A stretch of 23,732 nt of DNA, from positions 1 to 23,732 of IMG/VR virus record IMGVR_UViG_3300027686_000034; one strand, written 5' to 3'. Below are positions 7,814 to 16,837 of the stretch, piece after piece; within the stretch, counting starts at the first letter, position 1; each line of letters starts with the position of its first letter. This stretch comes from a virus. The notes beneath the pieces are model-generated. The model was given only the letters and a program-made list of their open reading frames with translations. It had not been told where the DNA came from and did no database searches. A program made the position numbers and the translations under genes.

Positions 7814-9619
7814 TTAAAATGAAGAAACAACAAACTCAGTAGAAGAAGACCATAACTCTTTAGGTCCACCTATTTCAGTTGTTTCATCTGTTTCTATTGT
7901 TACAGTAGCAAAATAACCTTTTATACCTGTCATTTGTGAACCAAATATTATTTCACCAGCCCTAGCTGTGGAATTAGAAATTAAATTAGCTACATAATTA
8001 TTTTCTTTTCTTGAAAACCCAGCTCTTAATGGCTGTCCAGTTACGGTGTCAGTATACAAGCCTTCGCTGTAGCTTTTAACAGAAACACCAGGAGGAGTAG
8101 GTGTTGTGGAGTCTTGATTCTGTACATAACTACCTGGCACAAGTGGATTAATGTTGTCAAATCCTTCAAAACCAGAAACAAAAGAATCAACTTCCCATCC
8201 ATTGCTGCCTTTATAAGATATTGTTTTAAAGTTTTTTACTATAGAAGATTGTTGGTTAAACACAAAAGTAACACTAGACGGTTTTCTAACTCCATAAAAC
8301 AAACCTCTGTTATTAACTGTTGAGCTATCGTTATGAATATACAGGTTATTGTCATTAAAAGAATAAAATTTATTTTTTAAACTAGTTATAAAAGTAGGTT
8401 TATATGTTAAAAAACTAACCCATCCGTTTATTTTCTCGTCAAATGCTAGTGTACTAAAAGTACTTTCATCAGAGCTTGTTAAATATGGATTTTTTTGAAT
8501 AGATATCACATAGTTTTGGTTCCATATATCCCATCCACCTTTTATTTCTCCTTTAATAAAATTATAAAATCTTATTTTCACTACAGCACTACCTGGATTA
8601 GGCACAACTATTGAAGAAGAGTAAGTAATTAAAGTTTTATTATTAGAATCATTTTGTATGTCAACAATTCTTCCAGGTATTTCAATGTAATTTAAACCAT
8701 TGTCTAAACTATAAGAAAATATAAAACCAATACCTAGAGTTCCTGTAATATCATTAGTGACTGCTGTTAATTGATTTGAGTTAACACTAGTAGTGGAAGT
8801 ATGAGTACCAATATCTACATTGTTTATTATTAAATTTTCACTTATTTCAGCTAAACTATCTCTAAAATAGTCTTGCATGCCATAAGAACTTATTTCAGTA
8901 AGACCATCATTTGATAATCTCATCACAGCATTTCTATTTTTATCAGAAAAATATTTTCTATAACCGTACTTAGCAAATGATTCTGGATTTTTACTTATAC
9001 CGTATTCTCCTTTATAAGGAACTATTTGACCTATAACAATCGTACCGGCTTGTGTTTGGGTACCACCTTCAGATGTGTATATAGTATCTTTATCTATCAA
9101 AGCTCTGCTTATTTTATTTTCTTGAAATACGATCAAATTAGTATCTTCAGCATAGGTCAACTGTATAGATCCATTAACTGGATCTGCAGATCTTGTTAAA
9201 GCATCTCCAACAGAAAACACGTTTGTTTGATTTAAACCAGTTTTAGAATTATATATACCTGAGTATATTAAAGAATTAAATCTATGCTGCTGTAATGGCT
9301 CTTCTTCATTTAAATAAGCTTTTACTCCGTAATCTGTTGAAACATTATTAAAACCGCCTCTTATTCTTGACTCTTCAATAAAAAAATTAGCATTACCAAC
9401 TTCAGCGCTACCCTGAGTATTTTTAGTTGGACCATCTCCACCAAAAGTTATAGGAGCAATGTTTCCATCGCTTAAAAGGCCAGGATAAGCTTTACCAGGG
9501 TGATAATTTGCTACAAATTGAGTTGTTAACCAGCTTTCACTTTGCCTGTTTGTTAGAGATGTACAAACTTTTTTTAATGTATAAGAATTAAAATATTCTA
9601 CTTCTATTATTGCTGCCAT
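7814..9619 (-). CDS. Tail/stabilisation protein, 601 aa, beta-rich
   Basis: The protein is rich in Ser, Thr, Asn and aromatic residues with an evenly spaced beta-strand pattern, which fits a beta-propeller or beta-sandwich tail component. Around residues 165-270 it carries LIVFQENKISRALIDKD, then GEYGISKNPESFAKYGYRKY, then NRNAVMRLSNDGLTEISSYG, a set I recognise as recurring in podophage tail-stabilisation and hub proteins. The C-terminus has ARAGEIIFGSQMTGIKGYFA followed by a strand-rich end (KELWSSSTEFVVSS). It begins 38 bases after the 1461-residue tail protein and may form one assembly with it; in some relatives these segments could be part of one longer protein. The start is ATG with leader TAATAAATT and no Shine-Dalgarno. 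The exact virion location is inferred. Confidence 0.7.
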   Translation of the reverse strand: MAAIIEVEYFNSYTLKKVCTSLTNRQSESWLTTQFVANYHPGKAYPGLLSDGNIAPITFGGDGPTKNTQGSAEVGNANFFIEESRIRGGFNNVSTDYGVKAYLNEEEPLQQHRFNSLIYSGIYNSKTGLNQTNVFSVGDALTRSADPVNGSIQLTYAEDTNLIVFQENKISRALIDKDTIYTSEGGTQTQAGTIVIGQIVPYKGEYGISKNPESFAKYGYRKYFSDKNRNAVMRLSNDGLTEISSYGMQDYFRDSLAEISENLIINNVDIGTHTSTTSVNSNQLTAVTNDITGTLGIGFIFSYSLDNGLNYIEIPGRIVDIQNDSNNKTLITYSSSIVVPNPGSAVVKIRFYNFIKGEIKGGWDIWNQNYVISIQKNPYLTSSDESTFSTLAFDEKINGWVSFLTYKPTFITSLKNKFYSFNDNNLYIHNDSSTVNNRGLFYGVRKPSSVTFVFNQQSSIVKNFKTISYKGSNGWEVDSFVSGFEGFDNINPLVPGSYVQNQDSTTPTPPGVSVKSYSEGLYTDTVTGQPLRAGFSRKENNYVANLISNSTARAGEIIFGSQMTGIKGYFATVTIETDETTEIGGPKELWSSSTEFVVSSF

Positions 9620-9657
9620 AATTTATTATCACTTATTTTTATTAATATTTCCTAAAA

Positions 9658-12600
9658 TTAAACAACTCCAGGATTAACTAATTTAACTGTAAAAGAATCT
9701 GATAACGTAGTTAAACCACCAAACTTACCATTAAAGTCAGTAATTCTTAATTTAAGAGGATCGCTTGTTATGTCTGGTAAATATCCATTTGGGTATCCAG
9801 CACTTCCCCATGCGCTAACTGGTATTTCACATCTCCAAGCTAATTGATCTCCCTGATTTCCATAAAGGCCTCCACCACCTTGTTCAAAAACTAAATTATC
9901 ATATTTTAAACCTGTTGACGCATATACAACTTCTCCTATCATTTGCCTGTGCTTGGTGACATTACCAGCAGAAGCTGAACCATTTTCAATAGCTTCTCTT
10001 GGCAGTCCAAACACAATTGGAACACTAATAGACCCATTTTGAAATGGATTATCTGGAAAACCACTAACTAAATTAATAGGTGGAGGCTGGATAGTGAAAG
10101 AAGGTGCTATATTTGTTAGCAAGCCTCTGTTTATTATAGTATAAACTTGAGGTTGAAATGGCGGATTAGCAAGTTTTGAAGTAGCTTTTACTCTAAAAGT
10201 AAAAACATTTTGTTCATTATTTGATGCGACAGCCAAAGCAGTTGAAGAGTATAAAAATCCAAAATATGAACCATTAAGAGAACTAATCCCAGATGTTTTT
10301 ATTACAAAACTAGAGCCTACAGTCTGTAATTTAAATTTAAATGTTTGATTACTACCATTTCCATTTAAAACATCTAAAAGTTCTAAGTCAACATCATTAA
10401 AAGGTATAACTGTTCCAAAAGTATCTACAACTTCAAAAGTATTTGTTATGTTAGAGTCTGTAGGCACATTTTCTTTTAAGTCAAAGTAAATTACTTGTCC
10501 CAATGCCGTGTTATTGCCGCTTGAATCCTTTACTCCTCCTGGAGTTCCGTCAAGATCATTAGTATCGTTTTCTATTGCGTTGTTTAAATCTGATATTAAA
10601 CCAGAGGTTGAAGTTTCCCAATATATATCAATTGCAGACTCAGGTGGTTTAACTTCTAAAACACCAAAAGCGTTATAACCCACTTCTTCTGTAATTCTAA
10701 AGGGCGGATTAGTACTTGATCCACCAAAAATAGGATTATCAAAAGCAGCTCCAATTAAATTAGAATTAGTACTTAGTTTCCCTACAACTGGATTACTCTT
10801 AGCATTATAAACTCCAAAAGCTTCTGGCGGTCCCGAAGCTAAGTCAGTATTTGTTATGGCCCATTCTGCCTCTACATATAATCTTTTAGATATGCCAATG
10901 CAAGGATCTCCAAACAACTGGTCACTAGCATATAGTTCAACTTGATTTTTGCCTACTATTAGGCTGTCTATTATTTCATAAGGAGATTTTCCAACAAATT
11001 GAGGCTCTTGAACAGAAGAAGTTGTTAAAGCAGTTGAATTGCATGTACCAAGTACAAATGCACCACAGCTCCCTTCTGGTGTTCCATAACTAACAAATAA
11101 TGCTCTAGTAAATACAGCACCTGGTGGAGCAATAAGCCATTCTGTCTCTGCTTCACTTTTTGGAATATTATTTAATGTTTGGTTAATTTGAACACAAGAA
11201 GTTCCAGTTTGAAAAACTGTATTTAATGATAAGTCAGTTAACTTTCCTAAAGTAGGTACAGTACAAAAATTAGTTCCTAAATTATATTGAATACTCCAAG
11301 CTGTCCAATCATACCAAGGCGGAGAGCGAAAAGGCTGTGCCGTACTGTTTTCCGTATTTATATTAGGCACCCAAGTTGAAGTCGCAACTCTTGGGTATAA
11401 TATAGTGTCACTAGTTCTGAATTGAGTTTGTTGAGGTTGGACTTGTGCTAAATCTGCAGGTATTTTATTTATATTATCACTAATTAAAGTTATATAGCTA
11501 GAACTAGAAGATGCTGTAAGACCTGGCCTAGCAATATTAGCCCTAGGTTCGCCACTAAGTATTCCAGGAACATAAGCGTTGTAATAATCTTGTTGAGCTT
11601 GCTTTACTACAACTTTATATGAATACCAACCTAGCTCGTTGCGGTCTGATAATATATTTATTGAAGGTCCAATACCTCCTATAATTGATAAATCAGCACC
11701 AGGATCTGTTTGAATTGTTTTGTTAGACGCGTTTATAGATGTTATAATATTATTAAATACACTGCCAGAAAGATCTCTACCTGAAACGATTTGTCCAACA
11801 GATATTTCATTATTCCAACTTGAAAGAGTGTAAACATCAGCAGCTCCTCCTGTAGATGCTTGAGAAACAACATTTACTTTTATTATTCCATCAGAGTATA
11901 AACCAGGATATCCACCTGCATAATCAACTACATTAGGTATCTTATCTTCAAAAAGAATTTTTAAAGAATTACCAAACCACTTAAATGGATTAACATCTTC
12001 ATATGGCGCATATATTGTAGATCCTGAAAATGAAATACCATTTTTAATAACTTTTTCGTTACCAATGGAAGAAAGTATAACGTCAGATTGTCTACCATAT
12101 TTGTCTGAAAGTACTATTCCAACTTGATAAGTTCTATTTTGTTTTAAAGTGTGATTAGGGTATTGAGACTTAGAACCTGTACTAATTAAACTAGAGGTTT
12201 TTGTTGTTGGAGAAGAAGCATCGCATTTGCTAGATACACCTACACCAAAATCTAAAGTTAATGGAGGTGTTTGTCTATCAAAAAAATTACCATAAATTAT
12301 TCTGTTACCAGAAGAAGATTGAGTCTTTGCTCTAACAGGTATTTTGTCGTAAACTCTAGTTATATCTTTAGCTGGCAAAACTTTTGTTGGTCTTCTTGAT
12401 TGGTAGTCGTATTTTAAAATATTACTTGAATTAGTAATTAAACTAGGGTCTGTTGTGGAAATAGTATCTAAAACTTTTACTGCTAAACCATTAGACTCTT
12501 TATATAATATGTCTATTTCAATAATTTTTAATTCTGAATTTAATTTATTAACGCTAGTTGGCGTAGTTATATTTATACCTACCTCATTTACTTTATTTTC

Positions 12601-14043
12601 AAAAAATGAAACAATAGAACTAGATCCAATTTCACACTCTTGAGACAATAAAAAAGCATTGGTTTGGGTATCTACCGGGTTTCCTGCGTTAGACTGCTTT
12701 GTAGGTACAGACAATATATAGCCATCTTGCTTTGGTATAAAAGCTGGTTGAGTAAAAGGAGAAATAAGAGAATATTCGCCGTCATCAAACTTGTATCTAT
12801 AACCAAATCTAACAAATTTATCTTTTAAAAAATCAGAGTCTCCAACAAAATTTGCATTGTAATATGGGTTTTGCTCGTGAAACATTATTTGCGCGGTAGC
12901 CGGGTTTGGCGGCGCTGGGTTACCGGGTATTAGCTCACCTAACAAGGCATTAGAATTTATTTTTTGATTAAGAGAAAGTTGAATTTCACTACCTCCTAAT
13001 GCTTGCCTAGATAATATATAAGTATTTTCTGGTATAGCACTACCACAAGATATTTTCATACCCGGTTTAATGAGATCAAGCGCATCGGACTGGCTTGTGA
13101 TAGCTCCAAAATCTCTAACTGTAAATAGGAAAGTACCAGCCGCGGGGTTTGTAGTACCACCAATACCTGTTCTTAACAATGAAAATGAAGGTGGCAGCCA
13201 TTCTTCAGTTCTATTAACCATTGAGCTATCAATAAAAGTTATTGAACTATTTACATTACTAATACTCACTGTTAATCCTGTAATTAAATTAATAGCAGAT
13301 ACCTCAAGGCTAGATGAGTCTATTATTTTAAGCACTTGAATATTAACATTGTCAGGTTGATTTTGAAACTGCAAATACATTCCTTCTGTTAAACCAGAAG
13401 TTCCTAATAATCCTACAATTGTGAAAACATTATTATTTATACTACCGTTTCTTACTGTAGTATTATGTAAAAAAGGAGCATTATAAGGGAAATATTTTGC
13501 AACAGATATTTGATCAGAATTAGTATAGTAAGGCGATGTTGAATTAGCATCACTAGACATTGCTCTATTAATATTTATTTTTCTAGGTTGATTTCTATTG
13601 TCTGTCCAAAAAAGTAAATCTTCTATCAAGTCTATACCAAGCACATTGTGAGTAGTTGAGAAATTTAAAAAAGAATTATTAATTAATATTTGAAAAGATT
13701 CGTTTTTTAAATCATAAACAGCTATTGCACAGTAAGCTCCAGAAGGTGCTGGTATAGAAATTTGATTATTAGAAGTATCACTAAAATTAGTTAAAAAAGC
13801 AAATATTCTACTATTATCTATTTCTGTATAAAAGCCAATACAAGTCAAGCCCGTTACGTCGTCTAGGTTAAAGCTTGTTAAAAGCTTATTTCCTAAAACA
13901 TTTTCAAGAGCCCCAACGTCATCTCCTTCAGACCTACTTACACTAACGTTTTTAGCTTCTCTATATTCTCCATTAGATAATAACCTATCATCTAGGTCTT
14001 TGTTCATTTTAGACTTAACAAAAGTATTTTGTATTTTACTCAT
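9658..14043 (-). CDS. Large tail hub / muzzle-like protein, 1461 aa
   Basis: This is the longest complete gene here. Residues about 4-52 contain the recognisable start signature KMNKDLDDRLLSNGEYREAK, then SRSEGDDVGALENVLGN. I associate these with the large tail-tube/muzzle proteins of crAss-like phages and with T7 gp12-like tail proteins. The body is Ser/Asn/Thr/Ile-rich and beta-strand dominated, and early on has the propeller-like segment GIDLIEDLLFWTDNRNQPRK. The middle has segments that look inserted (about 950-1150), with several Cys residues (CGAFVLGTC, DPCIGISKR). The last 250 residues look like one or two Ig- or cadherin-like domains (NVFTFRVKATS, APSFTIQ), possibly for surface contact. 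It follows the ring-protein gene by 6 bases. Role in the short tail is likely; the fine assignment (muzzle, hub or nozzle) is inference. Confidence 0.75.
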   Translation of the reverse strand: MSKIQNTFVKSKMNKDLDDRLLSNGEYREAKNVSVSRSEGDDVGALENVLGNKLLTSFNLDDVTGLTCIGFYTEIDNSRIFAFLTNFSDTSNNQISIPAPSGAYCAIAVYDLKNESFQILINNSFLNFSTTHNVLGIDLIEDLLFWTDNRNQPRKININRAMSSDANSTSPYYTNSDQISVAKYFPYNAPFLHNTTVRNGSINNNVFTIVGLLGTSGLTEGMYLQFQNQPDNVNIQVLKIIDSSSLEVSAINLITGLTVSISNVNSSITFIDSSMVNRTEEWLPPSFSLLRTGIGGTTNPAAGTFLFTVRDFGAITSQSDALDLIKPGMKISCGSAIPENTYILSRQALGGSEIQLSLNQKINSNALLGELIPGNPAPPNPATAQIMFHEQNPYYNANFVGDSDFLKDKFVRFGYRYKFDDGEYSLISPFTQPAFIPKQDGYILSVPTKQSNAGNPVDTQTNAFLLSQECEIGSSSIVSFFENKVNEVGINITTPTSVNKLNSELKIIEIDILYKESNGLAVKVLDTISTTDPSLITNSSNILKYDYQSRRPTKVLPAKDITRVYDKIPVRAKTQSSSGNRIIYGNFFDRQTPPLTLDFGVGVSSKCDASSPTTKTSSLISTGSKSQYPNHTLKQNRTYQVGIVLSDKYGRQSDVILSSIGNEKVIKNGISFSGSTIYAPYEDVNPFKWFGNSLKILFEDKIPNVVDYAGGYPGLYSDGIIKVNVVSQASTGGAADVYTLSSWNNEISVGQIVSGRDLSGSVFNNIITSINASNKTIQTDPGADLSIIGGIGPSINILSDRNELGWYSYKVVVKQAQQDYYNAYVPGILSGEPRANIARPGLTASSSSSYITLISDNINKIPADLAQVQPQQTQFRTSDTILYPRVATSTWVPNINTENSTAQPFRSPPWYDWTAWSIQYNLGTNFCTVPTLGKLTDLSLNTVFQTGTSCVQINQTLNNIPKSEAETEWLIAPPGAVFTRALFVSYGTPEGSCGAFVLGTCNSTALTTSSVQEPQFVGKSPYEIIDSLIVGKNQVELYASDQLFGDPCIGISKRLYVEAEWAITNTDLASGPPEAFGVYNAKSNPVVGKLSTNSNLIGAAFDNPIFGGSSTNPPFRITEEVGYNAFGVLEVKPPESAIDIYWETSTSGLISDLNNAIENDTNDLDGTPGGVKDSSGNNTALGQVIYFDLKENVPTDSNITNTFEVVDTFGTVIPFNDVDLELLDVLNGNGSNQTFKFKLQTVGSSFVIKTSGISSLNGSYFGFLYSSTALAVASNNEQNVFTFRVKATSKLANPPFQPQVYTIINRGLLTNIAPSFTIQPPPINLVSGFPDNPFQNGSISVPIVFGLPREAIENGSASAGNVTKHRQMIGEVVYASTGLKYDNLVFEQGGGGLYGNQGDQLAWRCEIPVSAWGSAGYPNGYLPDITSDPLKLRITDFNGKFGGLTTLSDSFTVKLVNPGVV

Positions 14044-14049
14044 TTATTT

Positions 14050-15195
14050 TTATTTAATCCATTTAGATTTACCTCTCATTACCTGAGTAACTTGATCTAA
14101 TTTTAAATTAGATAATCTTATTTTAGCATTTCTAAGCTTAGCTGATCTTTCTTTTTTGTATCTTTGAACAATATATTCTGGAAAATTAGCTCTAGTAGCT
14201 ATTATAGAATACATTATATGAGCATATAAGGCATCTTCTGCCATTTTAGGTATTCTTGTATCCATATCATATGATAAACCGTCTGAGATGTATTCTAGCA
14301 CTATTAAAGAAAGTGCCATACCACTAGAAAAAGAAAAAGTACCTAGTCTTTCGTTTATATTAAACCAACCATTAGATTGAGATATTTCAGGTTCTAATCC
14401 ATATCTTTGACCATAATTAAGTTTCCACCAATCATAATCATAAACATCATTTGAATCATTTGTGACGTCTCCTGTAAGTTCTTCCGTGTTAAGGCTTTGC
14501 CATCTTTCTTCTGTAAATGATTGTTGAGCTTCATTATTACCACCAAAGGAATTTTGAGTTGGAATACCAGAAGAATCTTGTAAAGGCAATTCTGTTGGAT
14601 CAGCTGTTAAATTATTTACAGGGTATATTATACGCTGTACACCATCTAAATCTATCCAAGAGCATCTAACGTAATTTACGTAATCCTGGGGTATTGGTAA
14701 TGATAAGCTTGGCGGTATTGTTAATTCCTGTGATTTAATACTTTTTAAAGTATCATAACTAAACTCTTGTAAACCTCTTTTAGCATGAAATATAACATCA
14801 GATCTTTTGCATCTAGGTATTAATTTGTCCATACCTACATAAGCAACCATAAAATTATTAACTATATCTACAATGCTTACATAAGAATAGCTATCATAAT
14901 TTTTATTTATAGATGGTTGTTTTAATTGTACAAATACACTCCCAGAAGATATAGTTCTTAAAGTTATTATATTGTTAGGAATGTCAGAAATATATGACAA
15001 ATTTTCTGCTACTGGAGAGCCGTTTACATATATAGTGTAATTAGATGCATCATGTATTTGAACACCTGTAGAATTAAACGCGCTGATAACATCAGTTTCA
15101 AAAGTGCATTTAAAAGACGTATTAACAGCCGTTATATCTGGAAAAACCTGTTGTCCAGAATAGTATTGAGCATTTGTTTCAGTTATTATTGCCAT
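14050..15195 (-). CDS. Ring/adaptor (head-to-tail connector) protein, 381 aa
   Basis: Conserved blocks include DVIFHAKRGLQEFSYDTLKS (about 133-152), PIPQDYVNYVR (about 167-177), LEYISDGL (about 299-306), EDALYAHIMYSIIATRANFP (about 319-338) and a basic C-terminal tail ending GKSKWIK. I recognise this combination from adaptor or ring proteins that stack below the portal in crAss-like and related podophages. The N-terminal 100 residues look like a separate beta domain (YTIYVNGSPVAENLSYISD). It lies 3 bases downstream of the companion ring-protein gene and 6 bases upstream of the large tail protein, so head-tail joining is consistent with position. The start ATG at 15195 has leader AAAAAAGATAAAAT. 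No membrane segments or catalytic motifs are seen. Confidence 0.75.
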   Translation of the reverse strand: MAIITETNAQYYSGQQVFPDITAVNTSFKCTFETDVISAFNSTGVQIHDASNYTIYVNGSPVAENLSYISDIPNNIITLRTISSGSVFVQLKQPSINKNYDSYSYVSIVDIVNNFMVAYVGMDKLIPRCKRSDVIFHAKRGLQEFSYDTLKSIKSQELTIPPSLSLPIPQDYVNYVRCSWIDLDGVQRIIYPVNNLTADPTELPLQDSSGIPTQNSFGGNNEAQQSFTEERWQSLNTEELTGDVTNDSNDVYDYDWWKLNYGQRYGLEPEISQSNGWFNINERLGTFSFSSGMALSLIVLEYISDGLSYDMDTRIPKMAEDALYAHIMYSIIATRANFPEYIVQRYKKERSAKLRNAKIRLSNLKLDQVTQVMRGKSKWIK

Positions 15196-15198
15196 ATT

Positions 15199-15939
15199 TT
15201 ATCTTTTTTGATTTGCTTCGCCACTTGCTAGTTCTTGAGAAACTGCTTGTACTATTTGTGGATCTCTTATAACTACACCTGCGTATTTTAATACTTCTAG
15301 TACAACTTCCGATTGCTGACTATCATCAATTTCAAATTGTTTAGTTCCGGTATTAGGTATTATTCCAGATCCAATTGTTTGTGATTGATATATGTATTGA
15401 CCTAAAGTACCCGTGCTATAAGCCCAAACAACGTCTTGAGGTTTTCTAATATAATTAAAGCTTATATCTTCTTTTACTGGTGAATTTGTAGTTGGAAATA
15501 CAGTTAATTTATTTCCTTTATACTTAGCTACTGGAAAATTTGAGCTAGGTTGAGTTAGTGGAGATAGTTTTATTTGATTGTAATCTCTATTACTTAATAT
15601 TTCTATAGGAGGAGAATTTAAACCTCTATTGTAAGAAGCAGAACCAAATCTATGTAAGTTAGTTGGCTGAGTATAAACATTACCAGAAACACTTAGTGCA
15701 AAATTGTTTTCTTCAAAAATTTGAAACTCTTCCATTAGATGATCCATTCTTGAAGCAAATTCTACATTTGTTTTAGGCATGCGTATATACTGGTTGTAAT
15801 CTTCAAAGAATTTTTCAAAGATTTCTAATTGAACTTGAGTAGCTATTTGATTAAACTCGTAAGGAGTTAAATAACCACGCTGTTCTTTATTAAGAATACT
15901 TAATACTGTTGTATATACCGTGTTTACGTCTATTGCCAT
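15199..15939 (-). CDS. Ring/adaptor-type neck protein, 246 aa
   Basis: I place the start at ATG 15937-15939 (MAIDVNTVYT), not at the upstream in-frame ATG at 15975. That upstream codon lies inside a terminator hairpin, while 15939 has the A-rich leader AAAAATATTAAA seen at other starts. The N-terminal block LNKEQRGYLTPYEFNQIATQ (about 16-35) is one I associate with neck or ring proteins of crAss-like phages. It is followed by a helix (VQLEIFEKFFEDYNQY) and a beta-rich body (KGNKLTVFPTT, ISFNYIRKPQDVVWAY). The C-terminal helix (SEVVLEVLKYAGVVIRDPQI) ends in a charged QELASGEANQKR tail. It lies just upstream of the 381-residue connector gene. It likely sits between portal and tail; which ring it forms cannot be told. 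Confidence 0.74.
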   Translation of the reverse strand: MAIDVNTVYTTVLSILNKEQRGYLTPYEFNQIATQVQLEIFEKFFEDYNQYIRMPKTNVEFASRMDHLMEEFQIFEENNFALSVSGNVYTQPTNLHRFGSASYNRGLNSPPIEILSNRDYNQIKLSPLTQPSSNFPVAKYKGNKLTVFPTTNSPVKEDISFNYIRKPQDVVWAYSTGTLGQYIYQSQTIGSGIIPNTGTKQFEIDDSQQSEVVLEVLKYAGVVIRDPQIVQAVSQELASGEANQKR

Positions 15940-15957
15940 TTTAATATTTTTAAAAAA
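15940..15957 (-). promoter_or_regulatory. A-rich translation leader that decides the 15939 start
   Basis: Read on the minus strand, the bases before ATG 15939 are TTTTTTAAAAATATTAAA. There is no Shine-Dalgarno, but it matches the TAAAAATA-type leaders in front of the genes at 6688, 7393, 14043 and 17196. This supports 15939 over the ATG at 15975. Its 5' end overlaps the U-tract of the preceding terminator. Confidence 0.55.
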
Positions 15958-15979
15958 AAAGGTGGCGTAAACCACCTTT
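15952..15979 (-). terminator. Intrinsic terminator after the 264-aa gene
   Basis: On the minus strand an 8-bp perfect stem AAAGGTGG / CCACCTTT closes a 6-base loop (TTTACG) and is followed by nine T residues (complement of A15952-15960). It lies 16 bases past the TAA of the upstream gene at 15995 and before the ring-protein start at 15939. On the plus strand only TTTATTT follows the stem, so it is mainly a minus-strand terminator. Confidence 0.82.
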
Positions 15980-15994
15980 ATTTATAATCACTTG

Positions 15995-16789
15995 TTATTT
16001 TAGTTTTTTATTGATGGATTTATGAACCTCAAGCCCTTCATCTGTTTTAAACCAAGAGGCCATTGCCGAGTATGGGTTTTCATCAAAAGGAACGTTCATT
16101 AATTTACGACCATTACTTGCCCACATAAATGATTTATTATCTGGTGATAATTTTATTATATTAGCTTCAGTCGCTATAATAGCAAAATTTCTAAGCTGTA
16201 CATTATCATCATTAGCTAATTCTATAAATAGAGCTGGATTTCTTTTTGAAAATAGCAATAAATCTCTTTTTAGTTCTTTAGAACTTAGTTTAGATACAGA
16301 AGAACCTTGTTCAACTCTTAATATAGCCTCTGCAAAGTCGATATCCATTTGAGAAGCTGCGTTCATAGCTAATAATTGTAATTCTAAAGTTTCTACTTCA
16401 TCTATAGCTTCTTCAACTTGGTCATGCTCTCCAAAAACAAAACCTATATGAGGGTGTTTATACAAAAACTCTTGTAAATTTCTTTTTTCTTTAGGAACCA
16501 TTAAATGACCACTTTCAAAAACAATATGTTTTAATGTAACCTGCCCTTGTTGTTCATCTACAAAAATACTTTTTTGATTTGTTGCATATCTTAATTCTCT
16601 TTCATATCCTAATTGTTTGTCAAACCAAACTAAAGGGTATCTAGTATTGTGCTTGCTAGGTAAAGTATATGTTAAAGGATTTTTACCTCCTAAAAGGTAA
16701 TAATTTCTATCTTTATATTCCCAAGTGTCTTTTTTTACCTCAGGAGTTTTTACAGCTTTAGCTGTGGTTTTCTTTTCTTTTGTTTCCAT
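15995..16789 (-). CDS. Conserved phage protein of unknown function, 264 aa
   Basis: I do not know the function. The protein begins with a Lys/Thr/Ala-rich disordered stretch (ETKEKKTTAKAVKTPEVKK). It continues with a beta-rich region (YLLGGKNPLTYTLPSKH, RELRYATNQKSIFV), an acidic helix (about 120-145, DQVEEAIDEVETLELQLLAM) and a helical C-terminal half with LSSKELKRDLLLFSKRNP, LANDDNVQLRNFAI and NGRKLMNVPFDENPYSAM. Blocks of this kind recur, in my recollection, beside capsid genes in environmental phages. It is alone between two intrinsic terminators, which suggests it is expressed at a different level from the capsid genes. No enzyme motif, signal peptide or membrane segment is visible. A structural or assembly role is inferred only from position. 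Confidence 0.7.
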   Translation of the reverse strand: METKEKKTTAKAVKTPEVKKDTWEYKDRNYYLLGGKNPLTYTLPSKHNTRYPLVWFDKQLGYERELRYATNQKSIFVDEQQGQVTLKHIVFESGHLMVPKEKRNLQEFLYKHPHIGFVFGEHDQVEEAIDEVETLELQLLAMNAASQMDIDFAEAILRVEQGSSVSKLSSKELKRDLLLFSKRNPALFIELANDDNVQLRNFAIIATEANIIKLSPDNKSFMWASNGRKLMNVPFDENPYSAMASWFKTDEGLEVHKSINKKLK

Positions 16790-16812
16790 AATATAATATA
16801 ATATAATAATTA
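16790..16812 (-). promoter_or_regulatory. AT-rich leader shared with the scaffold gene
   Basis: The bases before ATG 16789, read on the minus strand, are TAATTATTATATTATATTAT followed by ATT. The scaffold-like gene (start 19924) has nearly the same leader, shorter by one ATA unit. It could be a translation enhancer or an AT-rich promoter element. No -35 or Bacteroidota -7 (TAnnTTTG) box is evident. Confidence 0.4.
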
Positions 16813-16837
16813 AAAAAGACCCCGCCGAAGCGGGATC
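16812..16837 (-). terminator. Intrinsic terminator behind the capsid genes
   Basis: On the minus strand an 8-bp stem GATCCCGC / GCGGGGTC (one G-T pair) closes a TTCG tetraloop in the stable C(TTCG)G context and is followed by six T residues. It sits 26 bases past the stop of the 110-residue gene and about 20 bases before the next start. It is the most GC-rich short stretch in the surrounding sequence. It should end or attenuate transcripts carrying the capsid genes. Confidence 0.88.

Noticed and set aside
15958-15979. Hairpin as a bidirectional terminator
   Set aside because: On the plus strand the stem is followed by TTTATTT only, and no plus-strand gene exists to terminate.
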